The position numbers were made by a program, and so were the translations under genes. Shown piece by piece: positions 47,251-56,143 of a DNA stretch of 64,000 bases; within the stretch, counting starts at the first letter, position 1, and every line of letters begins with the position of its first letter. The stretch lies in the NCBI RefSeq assembly GCF_021390495.1, contig NZ_JAJEJP010000001.1, positions 496,001-560,000 on the forward strand. The letters are read 5' to 3'. The notes beneath the pieces are model-generated. The model was not told the origin of the DNA. It worked only from the letters and a program-made list of their open reading frames with translations, and made no database searches. The stretch comes from Paraburkholderia sp. ZP32-5. Lineage in GTDB: Bacteria; Pseudomonadota; Gammaproteobacteria; Burkholderiales; Burkholderiaceae.

Positions 47251-48698
47251 GCCTGAACGTCGTCACGCTGCTTTATCTGGTTGCGTCGGTGTGCTTCATC
47301 CAGGCGCTCAAGGGGCTGTCGAATCCGAAGACCGCGCGCGTCGGCAACACCTTCGGCATGGTCGGGATGGCGATCGCGATTCTGACGACCCTCGCGCTGA
47401 TCTCGAAGCAGGCCGCCGTGCTCGGTTCCAACCTCGGCCTGGGGCTCGGCTTGCTGCTGTTCGGGCTGGTGGTCGGCGGCGCGATCGGCGCGTTCGTCGC
47501 CGCGCGCGTCGAGATGACCAAGATGCCCGAACTCGTCGCGGCAATGCACTCGCTGATCGGTCTCGCCGCAGTGTGCATCGCGTATGCGGTCGTGTCGGAG
47601 CCGGCCGCATTCGGGCTCGTCGATCCCGATGTGCCGATCGAGGGCTTCCTGCCGTACGGCAATCGCATCGAGCTGTTCATCGGCACGTTTGTCGGCGCGA
47701 TTACGTTCTCCGGGTCGGTGATCGCGTTTGGCAAGCTGTCCGGCAAGTACAAGTTCCGGCTGTTTCAGGGCGCGCCGGTCGTCTACGCCGGCCAGCATCT
47801 GATCAACCTGATGCTCGCGCTCGCGATGATCGGCTTCGGCATCCTGTTCTTTCTGACGCAGTCGTGGCTGCCGTTCATCATCATGACGATCATCGCGTTC
47901 GTGCTCGGCGTGCTGATCATCATTCCGATCGGCGGCGCCGATATGCCGGTCGTCGTGTCGATGCTGAACTCGTACTCGGGCTGGGCGGCGGCGGGCATCG
48001 GCTTCTCGCTGAACAATCCGATGCTGATCATCGCGGGCTCGCTGGTGGGCTCGTCGGGCGCGATCCTGTCGTACATCATGTGCCGCGCGATGAACCGTTC
48101 GTTCTTCAACGTGATTCTCGGCGGCTTCGGCAACGAGGCGGGCGCGGTGGCGGGTGGCACGGCCGAACAGCGTCCGGTGAAATCCGGTTCGGCGGATGAC
48201 GCATCGTTTATGCTCGGCAACGCGGAAACCGTGGTGATCGTGCCGGGCTACGGTCTGGCCGTCGCGCGCGCGCAGCACGCGTTGAAGGAGTTGACCGACA
48301 AGCTCGTCGAGAAGGGCATCGAAGTGAAGTACGCGATTCACCCAGTGGCCGGACGGATGCCGGGCCATATGAACGTGCTGCTCGCCGAGGCCGAAGTGCC
48401 GTACGACATGGTCTACGAGATGGAGGACATCAACGGCGAGTTCGGTCAGGTCGACGTGGTGCTGGTGCTCGGCGCGAACGACGTAGTGAATCCGGCCGCG
48501 AAGAACGATCCGAAATCGCCGATCGCGGGGATGCCGATCATCGAGGCGTACAAGGCGCGCACGGTGATCGTCAACAAGCGTTCGATGGCGGCGGGCTACG
48601 CCGGGCTCGACAACGATCTGTTCTATATGGACAAGACGATGATGGTGTTCGGCGACGCGAAGAAGGTGATCGAGGATATGGTGAAGGCGGTGGAGTAA
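47247..48698 (+). CDS. pntB: NAD(P) transhydrogenase subunit beta
   Basis: A 483-residue subunit combining about nine membrane helices that form the proton path with a C-terminal NADP-binding domain III. Core parts are [36 protein letters not shown], and for domain [24 protein letters not shown] and [18 protein letters not shown]. The product uses the proton gradient to make NADPH from NADH. It ends the operon; a hairpin 18 bases downstream is the probable terminator. Confidence 0.96.
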   Translation: MSLNVVTLLYLVASVCFIQALKGLSNPKTARVGNTFGMVGMAIAILTTLALISKQAAVLGSNLGLGLGLLLFGLVVGGAIGAFVAARVEMTKMPELVAAMHSLIGLAAVCIAYAVVSEPAAFGLVDPDVPIEGFLPYGNRIELFIGTFVGAITFSGSVIAFGKLSGKYKFRLFQGAPVVYAGQHLINLMLALAMIGFGILFFLTQSWLPFIIMTIIAFVLGVLIIIPIGGADMPVVVSMLNSYSGWAAAGIGFSLNNPMLIIAGSLVGSSGAILSYIMCRAMNRSFFNVILGGFGNEAGAVAGGTAEQRPVKSGSADDASFMLGNAETVVIVPGYGLAVARAQHALKELTDKLVEKGIEVKYAIHPVAGRMPGHMNVLLAEAEVPYDMVYEMEDINGEFGQVDVVLVLGANDVVNPAAKNDPKSPIAGMPIIEAYKARTVIVNKRSMAAGYAGLDNDLFYMDKTMMVFGDAKKVIEDMVKAVE

Positions 48699-48715
48699 GC
48701 GCTTCGCTGTGCGGG

Positions 48716-48747
48716 GGATCGCGATGCGATGTGTGGTGTCGCGATCC
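48716..48747 (+). terminator. Probable terminator of the pnt operon
   Basis: GGATCGCGA (48716-48724) pairs perfectly with TCGCGATCC (48739-48747), 14-base loop, followed after a short gap by a T-rich tract (48762-48776). It is in the 143-base gap between pntB and the convergent WYL-regulator gene. Confidence 0.5.
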
Positions 48748-48841
48748 GCTGCAAGCTTCGGTTTTGTTTTTTGTTTTGGCGGCTGTTGTTGCGAAGGTGG
48801 CCGCGTTGATGGCCACTTCAACAGCTGCGTCGATGCCGACA

Positions 48842-49564
48842 CTAGCCAGCAGTTTTCTCGCCGCTGTTTCTCCGTGCCTCGCTCGGCTTCGCGTTCACAT
48901 GCCGTAGCAGATCCGCGAGCCGCCTGCCTTCCTGATCCGGATACGCTTCCAGCACGGCGAGATCGCGGATTTTTTCGAGCCCGAAATTGCGGAAATCGGC
49001 GCGCAATTCACACCATGCGCCGAGCGTCCAGCGCGCGCCCCAGTACGCGAGCGCGAGCGGCCAGACGCGCCGCTCGGTAGCGGCGCTGTTCGCATCGGTA
49101 TAGGCGAAGCGCACCACCTGACGCGCGTCGATCGCGCGATGCAGCGTGTCGAGCTGCGCCGAAAAATCCCCTTTGATATGAAACGACGGCGCGAAGATCG
49201 CGAGCCGTTCGAGCGTCGCGCGCTTGTCGGCGGGCATCGCGGAGGCGATCTTCGCGAGCGCGCCGCGCGCACCGCTCGCAAAACCGGCGCCGCCCCATGA
49301 TTCGAGCATCCGCGCGCCGGCCGCGAGCGCGGCGAGTTCGTCGGCGGTGAAGGTGAGCGGCGGCAGGCTCGCCGAGCGCGACAGCCGGTAGCCGATGCCT
49401 GCTTCGCCTTCGATCGGGACCCCCGACAATTGCAGATCGCGCACGTCGCGATAGACCGTGCGCAACGATACGTTCAGCCATTCGGCAAGTTGCTGCGCGG
49501 TGGTCAGACGCCGGCCGCGCAGCAATTCGGCGATCTGGAACAGGCGGTCGGCGCGGCGCGTCAT
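48842..49564 (-). CDS. YafY-type transcriptional regulator (HTH + WYL)
   Basis: A 240-residue regulator. The N-terminal winged helix is MTRRADRLFQIAELLRGRRLTTAQQLAEWL followed by VSLRTVYRDVRDLQLSGVPIEG, typical of YafY/DeoR-like proteins. The middle and C-terminal parts (VVRFAYTDANSAATERRVWPLAL) form a WYL-type ligand-binding domain. WYL regulators often control a neighbouring VOC-type protein gene, and exactly such a gene lies upstream on the same strand. Start chosen at the MTRRADR motif; the longer frame to 49618 lacks support. Confidence 0.9.
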   Translation of the reverse strand: MTRRADRLFQIAELLRGRRLTTAQQLAEWLNVSLRTVYRDVRDLQLSGVPIEGEAGIGYRLSRSASLPPLTFTADELAALAAGARMLESWGGAGFASGARGALAKIASAMPADKRATLERLAIFAPSFHIKGDFSAQLDTLHRAIDARQVVRFAYTDANSAATERRVWPLALAYWGARWTLGAWCELRADFRNFGLEKIRDLAVLEAYPDQEGRRLADLLRHVNAKPSEARRNSGEKTAG

Positions 49565-49661
49565 CGTGGGCGTCGGGTAGAGGAGGAGGGGGACGGTCCC
49601 GCGATGATAGCGCCGCATGCCGCGCTCCGGTCCGGATTGCGCTGCGAACCGACAAGTGCTG

Positions 49662-50045
49662 CTAGCCGTTGGTCAGCGAATGCAGGCCGAGGCGGTTGCC
49701 TTCGGTATCGGTGAAGAATGCGATATAGCCGATGTCCTCCGGCAGCTTGATGACCGGACCATCGGTCTTGCCGCCCGCCTGTTCGATGCGCGCGAGCGCG
49801 GCATCGACCGTGGGCTGCGCGTTCAGATAGACAATCACGCCGTCGTCGGCGGGTGTCATCGACGGGCTATGGACGATCGCGCCGCCGGTAGCCGGCTCCT
49901 CGTAGTTGAACACGGCGATCGGCTGGCCGCCGAACTCGTTACGTTTCAGTTCGGTATCGAGCGCGGCTTCGTAGAAGCGCACCGCGCGATCGAAATCGAC
50001 GGACGGAATTTCGAACCAGGCAACGACTTTGGGCAATGCGGACAT
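49662..50045 (-). CDS. VOC family protein (glyoxalase/bleomycin-resistance fold)
   Basis: A 127-residue protein of the vicinal-oxygen-chelate fold. It begins MSALPKVVAWFEIPSVDFDRAVRFYEAAL and ends AFFTDTEGNRLGLHSL, the two halves of the fold. Only some of the usual metal ligands are visible, so enzyme activity is uncertain. Its ribosome site AAAGGAGA is good. The gene is transcribed toward the WYL regulator, 97 bases away, and likely depends on it. Repeats of TGTCAG lie upstream. Confidence 0.85.
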   Translation of the reverse strand: MSALPKVVAWFEIPSVDFDRAVRFYEAALDTELKRNEFGGQPIAVFNYEEPATGGAIVHSPSMTPADDGVIVYLNAQPTVDAALARIEQAGGKTDGPVIKLPEDIGYIAFFTDTEGNRLGLHSLTNG

Positions 50046-50115
50046 GACACTCTCCTTTGGATGGCAGTAGGCTTGACAAGGCGCCGGATGGCGTGAGAAG
50101 GAGTGTGCGGAGGGG

Positions 50116-50159
50116 CTGCTGACAGCGTGGTGTCAGTAGGGGGCGATGAGTGTCAGCAG
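50116..50159. repeat. Triple TGTCAG motif upstream of the VOC gene
   Basis: CTGCTGACA (50116-50124) and TGTCAGCAG (50151-50159) form a 9-base inverted repeat; a third TGTCAG sits inside at 50131-50136. The set lies 70-115 bases before the VOC start codon (50045, minus strand), where an operator would be expected. The neighbouring WYL regulator is the obvious candidate binder, but this is inference. Confidence 0.45.
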
Positions 50160-50274
50160 GATGATCGTGTGTTTTGCTCACCGCTTCAGGGCGGGAGGCG
50201 TGGCGTGCATCGTGAAGACCGGACCGGGGACCGTCGCGCGCGGCGACGATGCGATACCGCCAGATCAAAGCGGC

Positions 50275-50907
50275 TCAATCCCTGAATGCCGGCGACGCGT
50301 CGTGGCCTGCGTCGCGCGACTGCGCGCGAAATGCCGTTCTGATCATGCCCATGCGCTGGTTCACGCGTCGCGGATAGCCTTTGGCGCCGCCGCTATAGCG
50401 CATCAGCGCGTCGTGCACGTCGCCGTCGGACGCTTCGATATAGTCGTGCAGGATCGACGAACCGATGCTGACGTTGGTATTGGCGTCGGTCAGATCGGCG
50501 GTTCGCAGCACGAGATTCCTGTGCTGCGACGGCAGGATCTGCATCAACCCCTGTGCGCCGACCACGCTGACGGCGAAGCGGTCGAAGCCGGATTCCACTT
50601 CGATGATCGCGAGCAGCAAAAACGGCGAGATCGTGTCGCGCTTTGCGGCATTCAATACGGCCGCGCCGATCTTCGATGCTTCGTGCAAACCGATATGGAA
50701 CCGGACGTTCAGCATCGTCGCGATGTCCTCGGTGGTTGGCGTGCCCGCGGGCATCGTGTCGGCGGCGACATCCGGCGGCGCGACGACCGATGCATCGGCG
50801 CCGTAGCTCGCCGTGCCGGCCAGACTGGCGGCCATGATCGCCGCACAAACGATGCCGCGAACGCGGCGGGAATACGCGCGTGCGCGAGCAGCGGAATGAT
50901 TGTTCAT
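50275..50907 (-). CDS. Lytic transglycosylase, SLT domain
   Basis: A 210-residue exported protein with a signal peptide (GIVCAAIMAASLAGTASYGADA) and a C-terminal SLT domain. The catalytic Glu is Glu105 in EVESGFD, followed by SVVGAQGLMQILPS, both characteristic. It should cleave the MurNAc-GlcNAc bond of peptidoglycan. The helix after the signal (DIATMLNVRFHIGLHEASKI) is typical of small soluble lytic transglycosylases. It has no secretion or phage genes near it. The start codon is divergent from the Fic gene with a 336-base gap. Confidence 0.9.
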   Translation of the reverse strand: MNNHSAARARAYSRRVRGIVCAAIMAASLAGTASYGADASVVAPPDVAADTMPAGTPTTEDIATMLNVRFHIGLHEASKIGAAVLNAAKRDTISPFLLLAIIEVESGFDRFAVSVVGAQGLMQILPSQHRNLVLRTADLTDANTNVSIGSSILHDYIEASDGDVHDALMRYSGGAKGYPRRVNQRMGMIRTAFRAQSRDAGHDASPAFRD

Positions 50908-51120
50908 GTTCGTTGGCGTGCTGCTTGTAGACAGCTTGGAAAGCTACCGTTCGCCAACTAGCAATGTCGAAAAAACCGGGCTGCTTGCCGAGAAAATCTT
51001 GTAAACGCGGCGCGGCAGCGCGAATTATTTACGGCGGGTTTACGCGTGATTTGCCGATTTTTACGCCGATTCGTACAAAGCTCGCGCGCGAATGAAGTGC
51101 GCGGCCAGCGCACAGCTACG

Positions 51121-51151
51121 CGTAATCGACTCATGGTTTGAGTCGATTACG
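51121..51151. promoter_or_regulatory. Distal 31-bp palindromic operator upstream of fic
   Basis: CGTAATCGACTCA (51121-51133), a five-base spacer TGGTT, then TGAGTCGATTACG (51139-51151): a perfect 13-base inverted repeat. Its core CGACTCA-N5-TGAGTCG is the same as in the proximal site. It ends 92 bases before the Fic ATG and is centred 62 bases (six helical turns) from the second site. Confidence 0.8.
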
Positions 51152-51182
51152 CGGTCTATTCGACTTAAGGTGGACTATACTT

Positions 51183-51213
51183 CTTATTCGACTCAAGATA
51201 TGAGTCGAATAAG
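51183..51213. promoter_or_regulatory. Proximal 31-bp palindromic operator upstream of fic
   Basis: CTTATTCGACTCA (51183-51195), spacer AGATA, then TGAGTCGAATAAG (51201-51213): a perfect 13-base inverted repeat with the same core and spacer length as the distal site. A half-site TATTCGACTTA (51157-51167) lies between, and a TATACT (51176-51181) just before the proximal palindrome could be the -10 box. A protein bound here would block transcription of fic. Confidence 0.8.
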
Positions 51214-51243
51214 GCCCGCAATCGCCTCACCTGACCCGTCACC

Positions 51244-52416
51244 ATGTCTACAGTCGCACCTCTGATCTGGCAGGCTTCCACCTGGCCTGGCATGCACTAC
51301 GACCTGGTTCGCGTTGGTAGCGAGCTGGCCCGCGCGCATCGAGCCCAAGGCATCGTCGAGGGCAAGCTGGCGGGTCTTGGCTTCGAGCAGCGGCTCGAAC
51401 TCGCCGCCGAAGCCTGGAGTCAGAATGCGGTCGCGACGGCCGCCATCGAGGGCGAGCGCATCGACCTGACTGCCGTGCGTTCGTCCGTGGCGCGACGGCT
51501 AGGCGTGGGAAATCAGGATGGCCCCAGCGCACCTCGAAGCGTCGAAGGCCTGCTCGACAGCATGGATGATGCGGTGCTGAAGCGGGACGCGCCGCTCACC
51601 GACGAGCGCTTGTGTGCGTGGCAGGCAGCACTTTTCCCGACTGGCTACTCAGGGATGGTCAAGATCCTCGTCGGGGCCTACCGCGAGCACGCGGAGCCGA
51701 TGCAAATCATCAGTGGGAGCGTCGGACGCGAAAGGGTTCACTACGAGGCGCCGTCATCGGCGCGCGTCCCTGCCGAAATGCAGACGTTTCTGGAGTGGTT
51801 CAACGCGAAGACCGAGCACGATAGTCTGGTCAAGGCCGCGCTTGCTCACCTGTGGTTCGAGACGATTCATCCGTTTGAAGACGGAAATGGCCGTATCGGC
51901 CGGCTCCTTATCGACCTTGTCCTTGCGCGCGACAGCGGCGAAGTCAGCCGCCTGATTCGTATCTCACAGCGCTTGCTCGACAAACGGCACAGCTATTACG
52001 AGCAACTCGAGCGTGCCCAGCATGGCGGGCTAGACGTCACCGAATGGGTACTGTGGTTCGTGGAACAGGTGCGAGTGTCTTGCGATGAAGCGTCAGGTGT
52101 CGTGGACGCCTCGCTCGACAAGGCCATGTTCTGGGCGAGCCATCGGGACAAGGTACTGACGACTCGACAACGCAAGGTCGTGAACCTGCTGCTCGATGCC
52201 GGTCCCGAGGGCTTCGAAGGAGGTATGAGCACCAGGAAGTACGAGAGCATCGGTGGCACCTCGCGTGCCACTGCGTCACGCGAACTGGTCGAGCTTGAGG
52301 ACATGGGTCTGCTGGTCAAGCTCGGCGCCGGTCGCTCGACCCGCTATTACCTGAACATCCGGGGATGGGGGCCGCCGGATTCGGCGCTCGCCGACACGCC
52401 CTCCGCCAATGGCTGA
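51244..52416 (+). CDS. Fic family protein, self-inhibited, with C-terminal winged helix
   Basis: A 390-residue Fic protein. Residues 8-90 form the N-terminal DUF4172-type region, which holds the inhibitory motif TAAIEG (65-70), fitting [S/T]xxxE[G/N] of class II Fic proteins. The active motif HPFEDGNGRIGR (209-220) is complete, so AMP transfer to a Tyr, Ser or Thr of a target is expected. Residues 303-370 look like a winged helix (TTRQRKVVNLLLD, then GGTSRATASRELVELEDMGLL). Two matching 31-base palindromes precede the gene, so autoregulation is likely. No toxin or antitoxin partner gene is adjacent. Target unknown. Confidence 0.92.
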   Translation: MSTVAPLIWQASTWPGMHYDLVRVGSELARAHRAQGIVEGKLAGLGFEQRLELAAEAWSQNAVATAAIEGERIDLTAVRSSVARRLGVGNQDGPSAPRSVEGLLDSMDDAVLKRDAPLTDERLCAWQAALFPTGYSGMVKILVGAYREHAEPMQIISGSVGRERVHYEAPSSARVPAEMQTFLEWFNAKTEHDSLVKAALAHLWFETIHPFEDGNGRIGRLLIDLVLARDSGEVSRLIRISQRLLDKRHSYYEQLERAQHGGLDVTEWVLWFVEQVRVSCDEASGVVDASLDKAMFWASHRDKVLTTRQRKVVNLLLDAGPEGFEGGMSTRKYESIGGTSRATASRELVELEDMGLLVKLGAGRSTRYYLNIRGWGPPDSALADTPSANG

Positions 52417-52429
52417 TTTGCCAGCCGTT

Positions 52430-52448
52430 CGCGGGGACCAAAGGTCCG
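52430..52448. terminator. Hairpin in the convergent fic / RNA methyltransferase junction
   Basis: GGACC (52435-52439) and GGTCC (52443-52447) pair around a three-base AAA loop, extended by CGC/GCG with a two-base G bulge. There is no T-run. The 70-base gap between the two convergent genes contains no other feature. Confidence 0.3.
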
Positions 52449-52486
52449 CGCAACGCAACGGTTATCGCCCATTGCACCGCGTCGCC

Positions 52487-53779
52487 TCAACCTCCCGACG
52501 CATCCCCCTGCGGCCGCTGCCTGACACTTCCCGCGATCAGATCGAAGCGGAACAGCCGGCATTCGAGCGCGCCATTGAAGAGCGGCGTCTTCGTCGATTC
52601 ACGCAGCCGCAGTTGCCCCGGCAGCTTGCGATCCGACGTCAGAATGAACGCGTTCCAGCCCGCGAAACGCTGCTTCAGCGCATTGCCGAGCAGCTGGAAA
52701 AACTCGCTGTCCGGCGCCTCTTCCTGAATCCGCCGGAAGCTGTCGTCATCACGATTGTCACGATTGCCGCGCCCCTCGCGAAGCTCACCGCGCGCGTTAC
52801 GTCCGCGCACTTCGATCCGCTCGCCATACGGCGGATTCGCGACGAGGATGCCCGCCGTGGATGACGGCGGCGTCATATCGCGCGCATCGAGCTGCTTCAG
52901 CGCAATCGTCGGTAAACCGGCGCGCTCGAAGTTCGCGCGTGCTTTTTCGAGCATGTCGCCGGAGATATCGCTGCCGAAAATCTGCAGATCCGCGCGCCAG
53001 TTACGCGCGCTCTGCTTCGCATCGAGCGCGGCGTTTTTCAGTTCGCGCCAGGCCTTCGCGTCGAATTGCTTGAGCTTCTCGAAGCCGAAGCGGCGCTCGA
53101 CGCCCGGTGCAATATTCAGCGCGACCTGCGCGGCTTCCGCGAGGAACGTGCCGCTGCCGCACATCGGGTCGTACAGCGGCGTGCCGGCCTGCCAGCCGGT
53201 CAGACGCAGAATGCCGGCCGCGAGATTTTCGCGCAGCGGCGCCGCGCCCTTGTCCAGGCGCCAGCCGCGCTTGAACAGCGGATCGCCCGATGTGTCGAGG
53301 TAGAGCGTGCAGTCGGTCGCGGTCAGAAACGCGAACACACGCACGTCGGGCATCGCGGTATCGATGCTCGGCCGCGCGCCGCTCTTTTCGCGCAGACGAT
53401 CGCAGATCGCATCCTTCACGCGCAGCGTCGTGAATTCGAGGCTGCGAAGCGGCGATTTGATTGCGGTGACGTCGACACGCAGCGTCTCGTGCGCGGAAAA
53501 CCACTGCTCCCAGCGCTGTTCGAGCGCGAGCGCGTAGATGTCCTGCTCGCTGCGATACGGCCGCTGCGCGATTTTCAGCAGCACGCGGCTCGCGAGACGC
53601 GAATGCAGATTGGCCGCCATGCCGGCGGCCCAGCCGCCGCGGAAATGCACGCCGCCGGGCACCTGCGCGCCGGCCGTGAAGGCGGCGCCGTTCAGATGCT
53701 GGCTGGCAATTTCGGCGAGTTCGGCCGCGAGCGGGGCTTCGAGCCCGCGCGGGCAAGGAAGGAAGAAATCGAAGGACAT
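52487..53779 (-). CDS. THUMP-domain class I RNA methyltransferase (RlmL/YpsC-like)
   Basis: A 430-residue methyltransferase. It starts FDFFLPCPRGLEAPLAAEL, then a THUMP RNA-binding region, and a SAM domain with YDPMCGSGTFLAEAA (about residue 200) and the catalytic ILVANPPYGERIEVRG. These mark the 23S rRNA guanine-N2 methyltransferase type (RlmL N-terminal half, also called RlmK/L-like). It lacks the second methyltransferase domain of E. coli RlmKL. A Arg/Asn/Asp-rich stretch (RGELREGRGNRDNRDDDS) breaks the SAM domain at about residue 340 and is unusual. It is convergent with fic. Confidence 0.9.
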   Translation of the reverse strand: MSFDFFLPCPRGLEAPLAAELAEIASQHLNGAAFTAGAQVPGGVHFRGGWAAGMAANLHSRLASRVLLKIAQRPYRSEQDIYALALEQRWEQWFSAHETLRVDVTAIKSPLRSLEFTTLRVKDAICDRLREKSGARPSIDTAMPDVRVFAFLTATDCTLYLDTSGDPLFKRGWRLDKGAAPLRENLAAGILRLTGWQAGTPLYDPMCGSGTFLAEAAQVALNIAPGVERRFGFEKLKQFDAKAWRELKNAALDAKQSARNWRADLQIFGSDISGDMLEKARANFERAGLPTIALKQLDARDMTPPSSTAGILVANPPYGERIEVRGRNARGELREGRGNRDNRDDDSFRRIQEEAPDSEFFQLLGNALKQRFAGWNAFILTSDRKLPGQLRLRESTKTPLFNGALECRLFRFDLIAGSVRQRPQGDASGG

Positions 53780-53914
53780 TGAGGTTGCCGCAAGGCGTTG
53801 GATAAGGCGCCATTGTACGCGGTCGGGGTGGGCGGGCCGAGGGCGGCGCGGCGCATGGCGCCGGGCGCGCGTGATCCGTCGCGACGTCCGGTACCCACGC
53901 GTCCTATCCCTACG

Positions 53915-56083
53915 CTAACGCGCCGCGCTCGCCGTTTTCTCCGGCCACACCAGCTCTAGCGGTCGCCTGCGCAGCCGCTGCCAGATCGCCCCACGCAACG
54001 AGCGCACCGCACCGCGCCGCAAATCGCGCGATCTGGCCGCCATATAGAACGCCAGCGCGAAACTCACCGCGACGTTCAGAATCGCCATGCTGCCGACGCC
54101 CGCCACCGCCCACCACAGCTCCGGCAGCTTCAGCGCGCTTTCACCCAGCACCCCGAGCGCGACGCCGATCGAGCCGGCGCTCAGCGTCACGTGACGCACC
54201 TCGAAACTGAACGCAAACGCCGTGAAGATCGCCGGCACGAGCCCGAGCATCAGACCCAGCGTGACGTTGCCGACCACGCCGGCTACGTTCGTCCGGCAAA
54301 AACGCGCGAGGCGGCCGGCACCCGCCGCGCCGAGCGTCATCCGCAGACGGCGGTTATAGGCGAGCGCGTCGGCGACGCGATGCAGAATGAACCAGTTGTC
54401 CGCCCACCCCGCAATCAGGCTCGACGACCACAACAGCACGCCGGTCAGCGCCGCGTAGAACGGGGTCGGCCCGGCGAGCGAGAACGAACGCAGCGTCGCG
54501 AGCGCCTTGTCGGGTGAAATGAGGTCGGTGTGGAACAGCGCGTGCCACAGCAGATCCACGCCGAGACTCACCGGAAACACCAGCAGCACGTTGCCGAGCA
54601 CCGCGGCGGCCTGGGTGCGCATCAACGCGGTCACCGAACTGACGAAACTGTCGATGCCCGCCGGCGTCCCCACGCCGTCGAGTTCGCGCGCGAGCGTCGG
54701 CGCGGTCATCGCGGGCTGCTTGGTCGCGAGCGAGAAGTGCAGGAAGTGCATCAGCAGGAAGCTCGCCGAGTAGTTGATGCCGGCCAGCACGCCTTCGACC
54801 ATCGCGTGCAGATGCGCGCCGGTGATCGCGAATTTCACGCACACGGTGACGACGGTGACGAGTCCGCCGCCGGCCGCCATGCGCATCATCTTCAGATACT
54901 CGGCGCGATCGCGCGCGATGTAGTGCTCGCCGGTGTCGGCGCTGTATTCGACGACCTTGCGCGCGAGCAGCGAAAAATTGCTGCGCGCCAGATGCGCGAC
55001 GCTCTGGCTCGCGCGATTCGCGCGTACCAGCTCGGCGGCGAGGCGCGCGCTCGCGTGCGGGTCGTCATGCGCGAGCCACGCGTTCAGCAGATGCTCGGCG
55101 CGTTCGATGCGCATGCGCATCCGCTCGACCTGAAACACGATATCGACGCTCACGCCGTTGCGGTACAGATGCGCGAACACGTCGCCGGTCGCGCTGCGGC
55201 ACTCGTCGAGCAGCAGACGCAGATAGTTGACTTCGCGCAGCAACGGCTCCTGCGGCCCACCGTCGGCATACGCGTGATGCGCGGCCTCGACCGCGAGCAT
55301 CGCGCGCGTGAGGCGGTAGAACGGCTGCTTCTCCATCGCGACGCGTACGCCGGCGGTGTCGGCGGTGCGCGCGTCGCTCCTGTCGTTCGTGTCGTCCAGA
55401 TGGCCGTCGTGCGATGCCCCACCGCTCAGGCGGCTGCGCACGGTCTGCGACAGACCTGTCGAGCTGATCTGACAGGTCAGGTTGTGCAGCGCGGCCAGCA
55501 GGTCGAGCGAGAACGGCGTGCTGTCGCGCGCTTCGTCGGCGTCGGCGGCGTAGTCGAACAGTGTGTGAATGCGTACCAGCAGAGCGGTCGGCAGGGTCTC
55601 GATCCAGTCGGCGTCGTGCCCGGATCCGAACATCAGCGTGACGATCGCGGCGAGGTCGCGGCGATTCGGCGCGGGCGGAATCAGCGCTGCCTCGAAGCGC
55701 TCGAATACCGCGCCGAAGAAGCCCGAATGCACGGGCATGCCGGCGTCGCACAGCAGCGACAGGCCGTCGCTTTCGCGCAGCAACGCGCGCAGGATGCCGG
55801 CGACGTTGGCTTTCCACGCGGGGTTGCGATCAAGGACGTGCAGCAGATAGCGGATACGCGTGTGCGCCGGATTGGCGAGCGGCGCGTCGCTCTCTTGCGC
55901 GTCCGCTGCGGCGGGCCGCACCGTGCGGCCGCGGCGAATCCAGTGCGCGAGTTCGATCAGCCACTCGCTGCGTTCAGCGTACGGCGCGTTTTTATCGGCG
56001 ATCGCAAGCAGCGCGTCGAGTTGATGACCGCCGTCACGTGAGGCACGCCATTTTTTTATGAGTCGTTTCAGCGAGTCGAACAT
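53915..56083 (-). CDS. Gcr-type 'site-specific recombinase' family membrane protein
   Basis: A 722-residue protein of the family named site-specific recombinase (Gcr, PF10136 type). No serine- or tyrosine-recombinase motif is visible. Residues 1-390 are helical and soluble-looking. From about 410 on there are at least five strongly hydrophobic segments, for example AAGGGLVTVVTVCVKFAITG, VVGNVTLGLMLGLVPAIFTAF and AGVGSMAILNVAVSFALAFY. The protein therefore looks like a polytopic inner-membrane protein. It follows pqiC by 60 bases on the same strand and may belong to that operon. The family name should be treated with doubt. Confidence 0.85.
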   Translation of the reverse strand: MFDSLKRLIKKWRASRDGGHQLDALLAIADKNAPYAERSEWLIELAHWIRRGRTVRPAAADAQESDAPLANPAHTRIRYLLHVLDRNPAWKANVAGILRALLRESDGLSLLCDAGMPVHSGFFGAVFERFEAALIPPAPNRRDLAAIVTLMFGSGHDADWIETLPTALLVRIHTLFDYAADADEARDSTPFSLDLLAALHNLTCQISSTGLSQTVRSRLSGGASHDGHLDDTNDRSDARTADTAGVRVAMEKQPFYRLTRAMLAVEAAHHAYADGGPQEPLLREVNYLRLLLDECRSATGDVFAHLYRNGVSVDIVFQVERMRMRIERAEHLLNAWLAHDDPHASARLAAELVRANRASQSVAHLARSNFSLLARKVVEYSADTGEHYIARDRAEYLKMMRMAAGGGLVTVVTVCVKFAITGAHLHAMVEGVLAGINYSASFLLMHFLHFSLATKQPAMTAPTLARELDGVGTPAGIDSFVSSVTALMRTQAAAVLGNVLLVFPVSLGVDLLWHALFHTDLISPDKALATLRSFSLAGPTPFYAALTGVLLWSSSLIAGWADNWFILHRVADALAYNRRLRMTLGAAGAGRLARFCRTNVAGVVGNVTLGLMLGLVPAIFTAFAFSFEVRHVTLSAGSIGVALGVLGESALKLPELWWAVAGVGSMAILNVAVSFALAFYMAARSRDLRRGAVRSLRGAIWQRLRRRPLELVWPEKTASAAR

Positions 56084-56143
56084 GGATTGTTGTTTTGTGT
56101 GCAGGCGTGCGGGATCTCAGGTTGTGCCGGTCGGCCCGGCCCG

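Noticed and set aside
51244..52416. A Fic/antitoxin toxin-antitoxin module
   Set aside because: No small antitoxin gene lies before or after the Fic gene, and the inhibitory motif is inside the Fic protein itself, which fits a self-regulated class II Fic protein.
53915..56083. Evidence for an integrated element at the gene called site-specific recombinase
   Set aside because: There are no attachment-site repeats, integrase motifs, phage genes or base-composition change nearby, and the protein looks like a membrane protein of the core genome.
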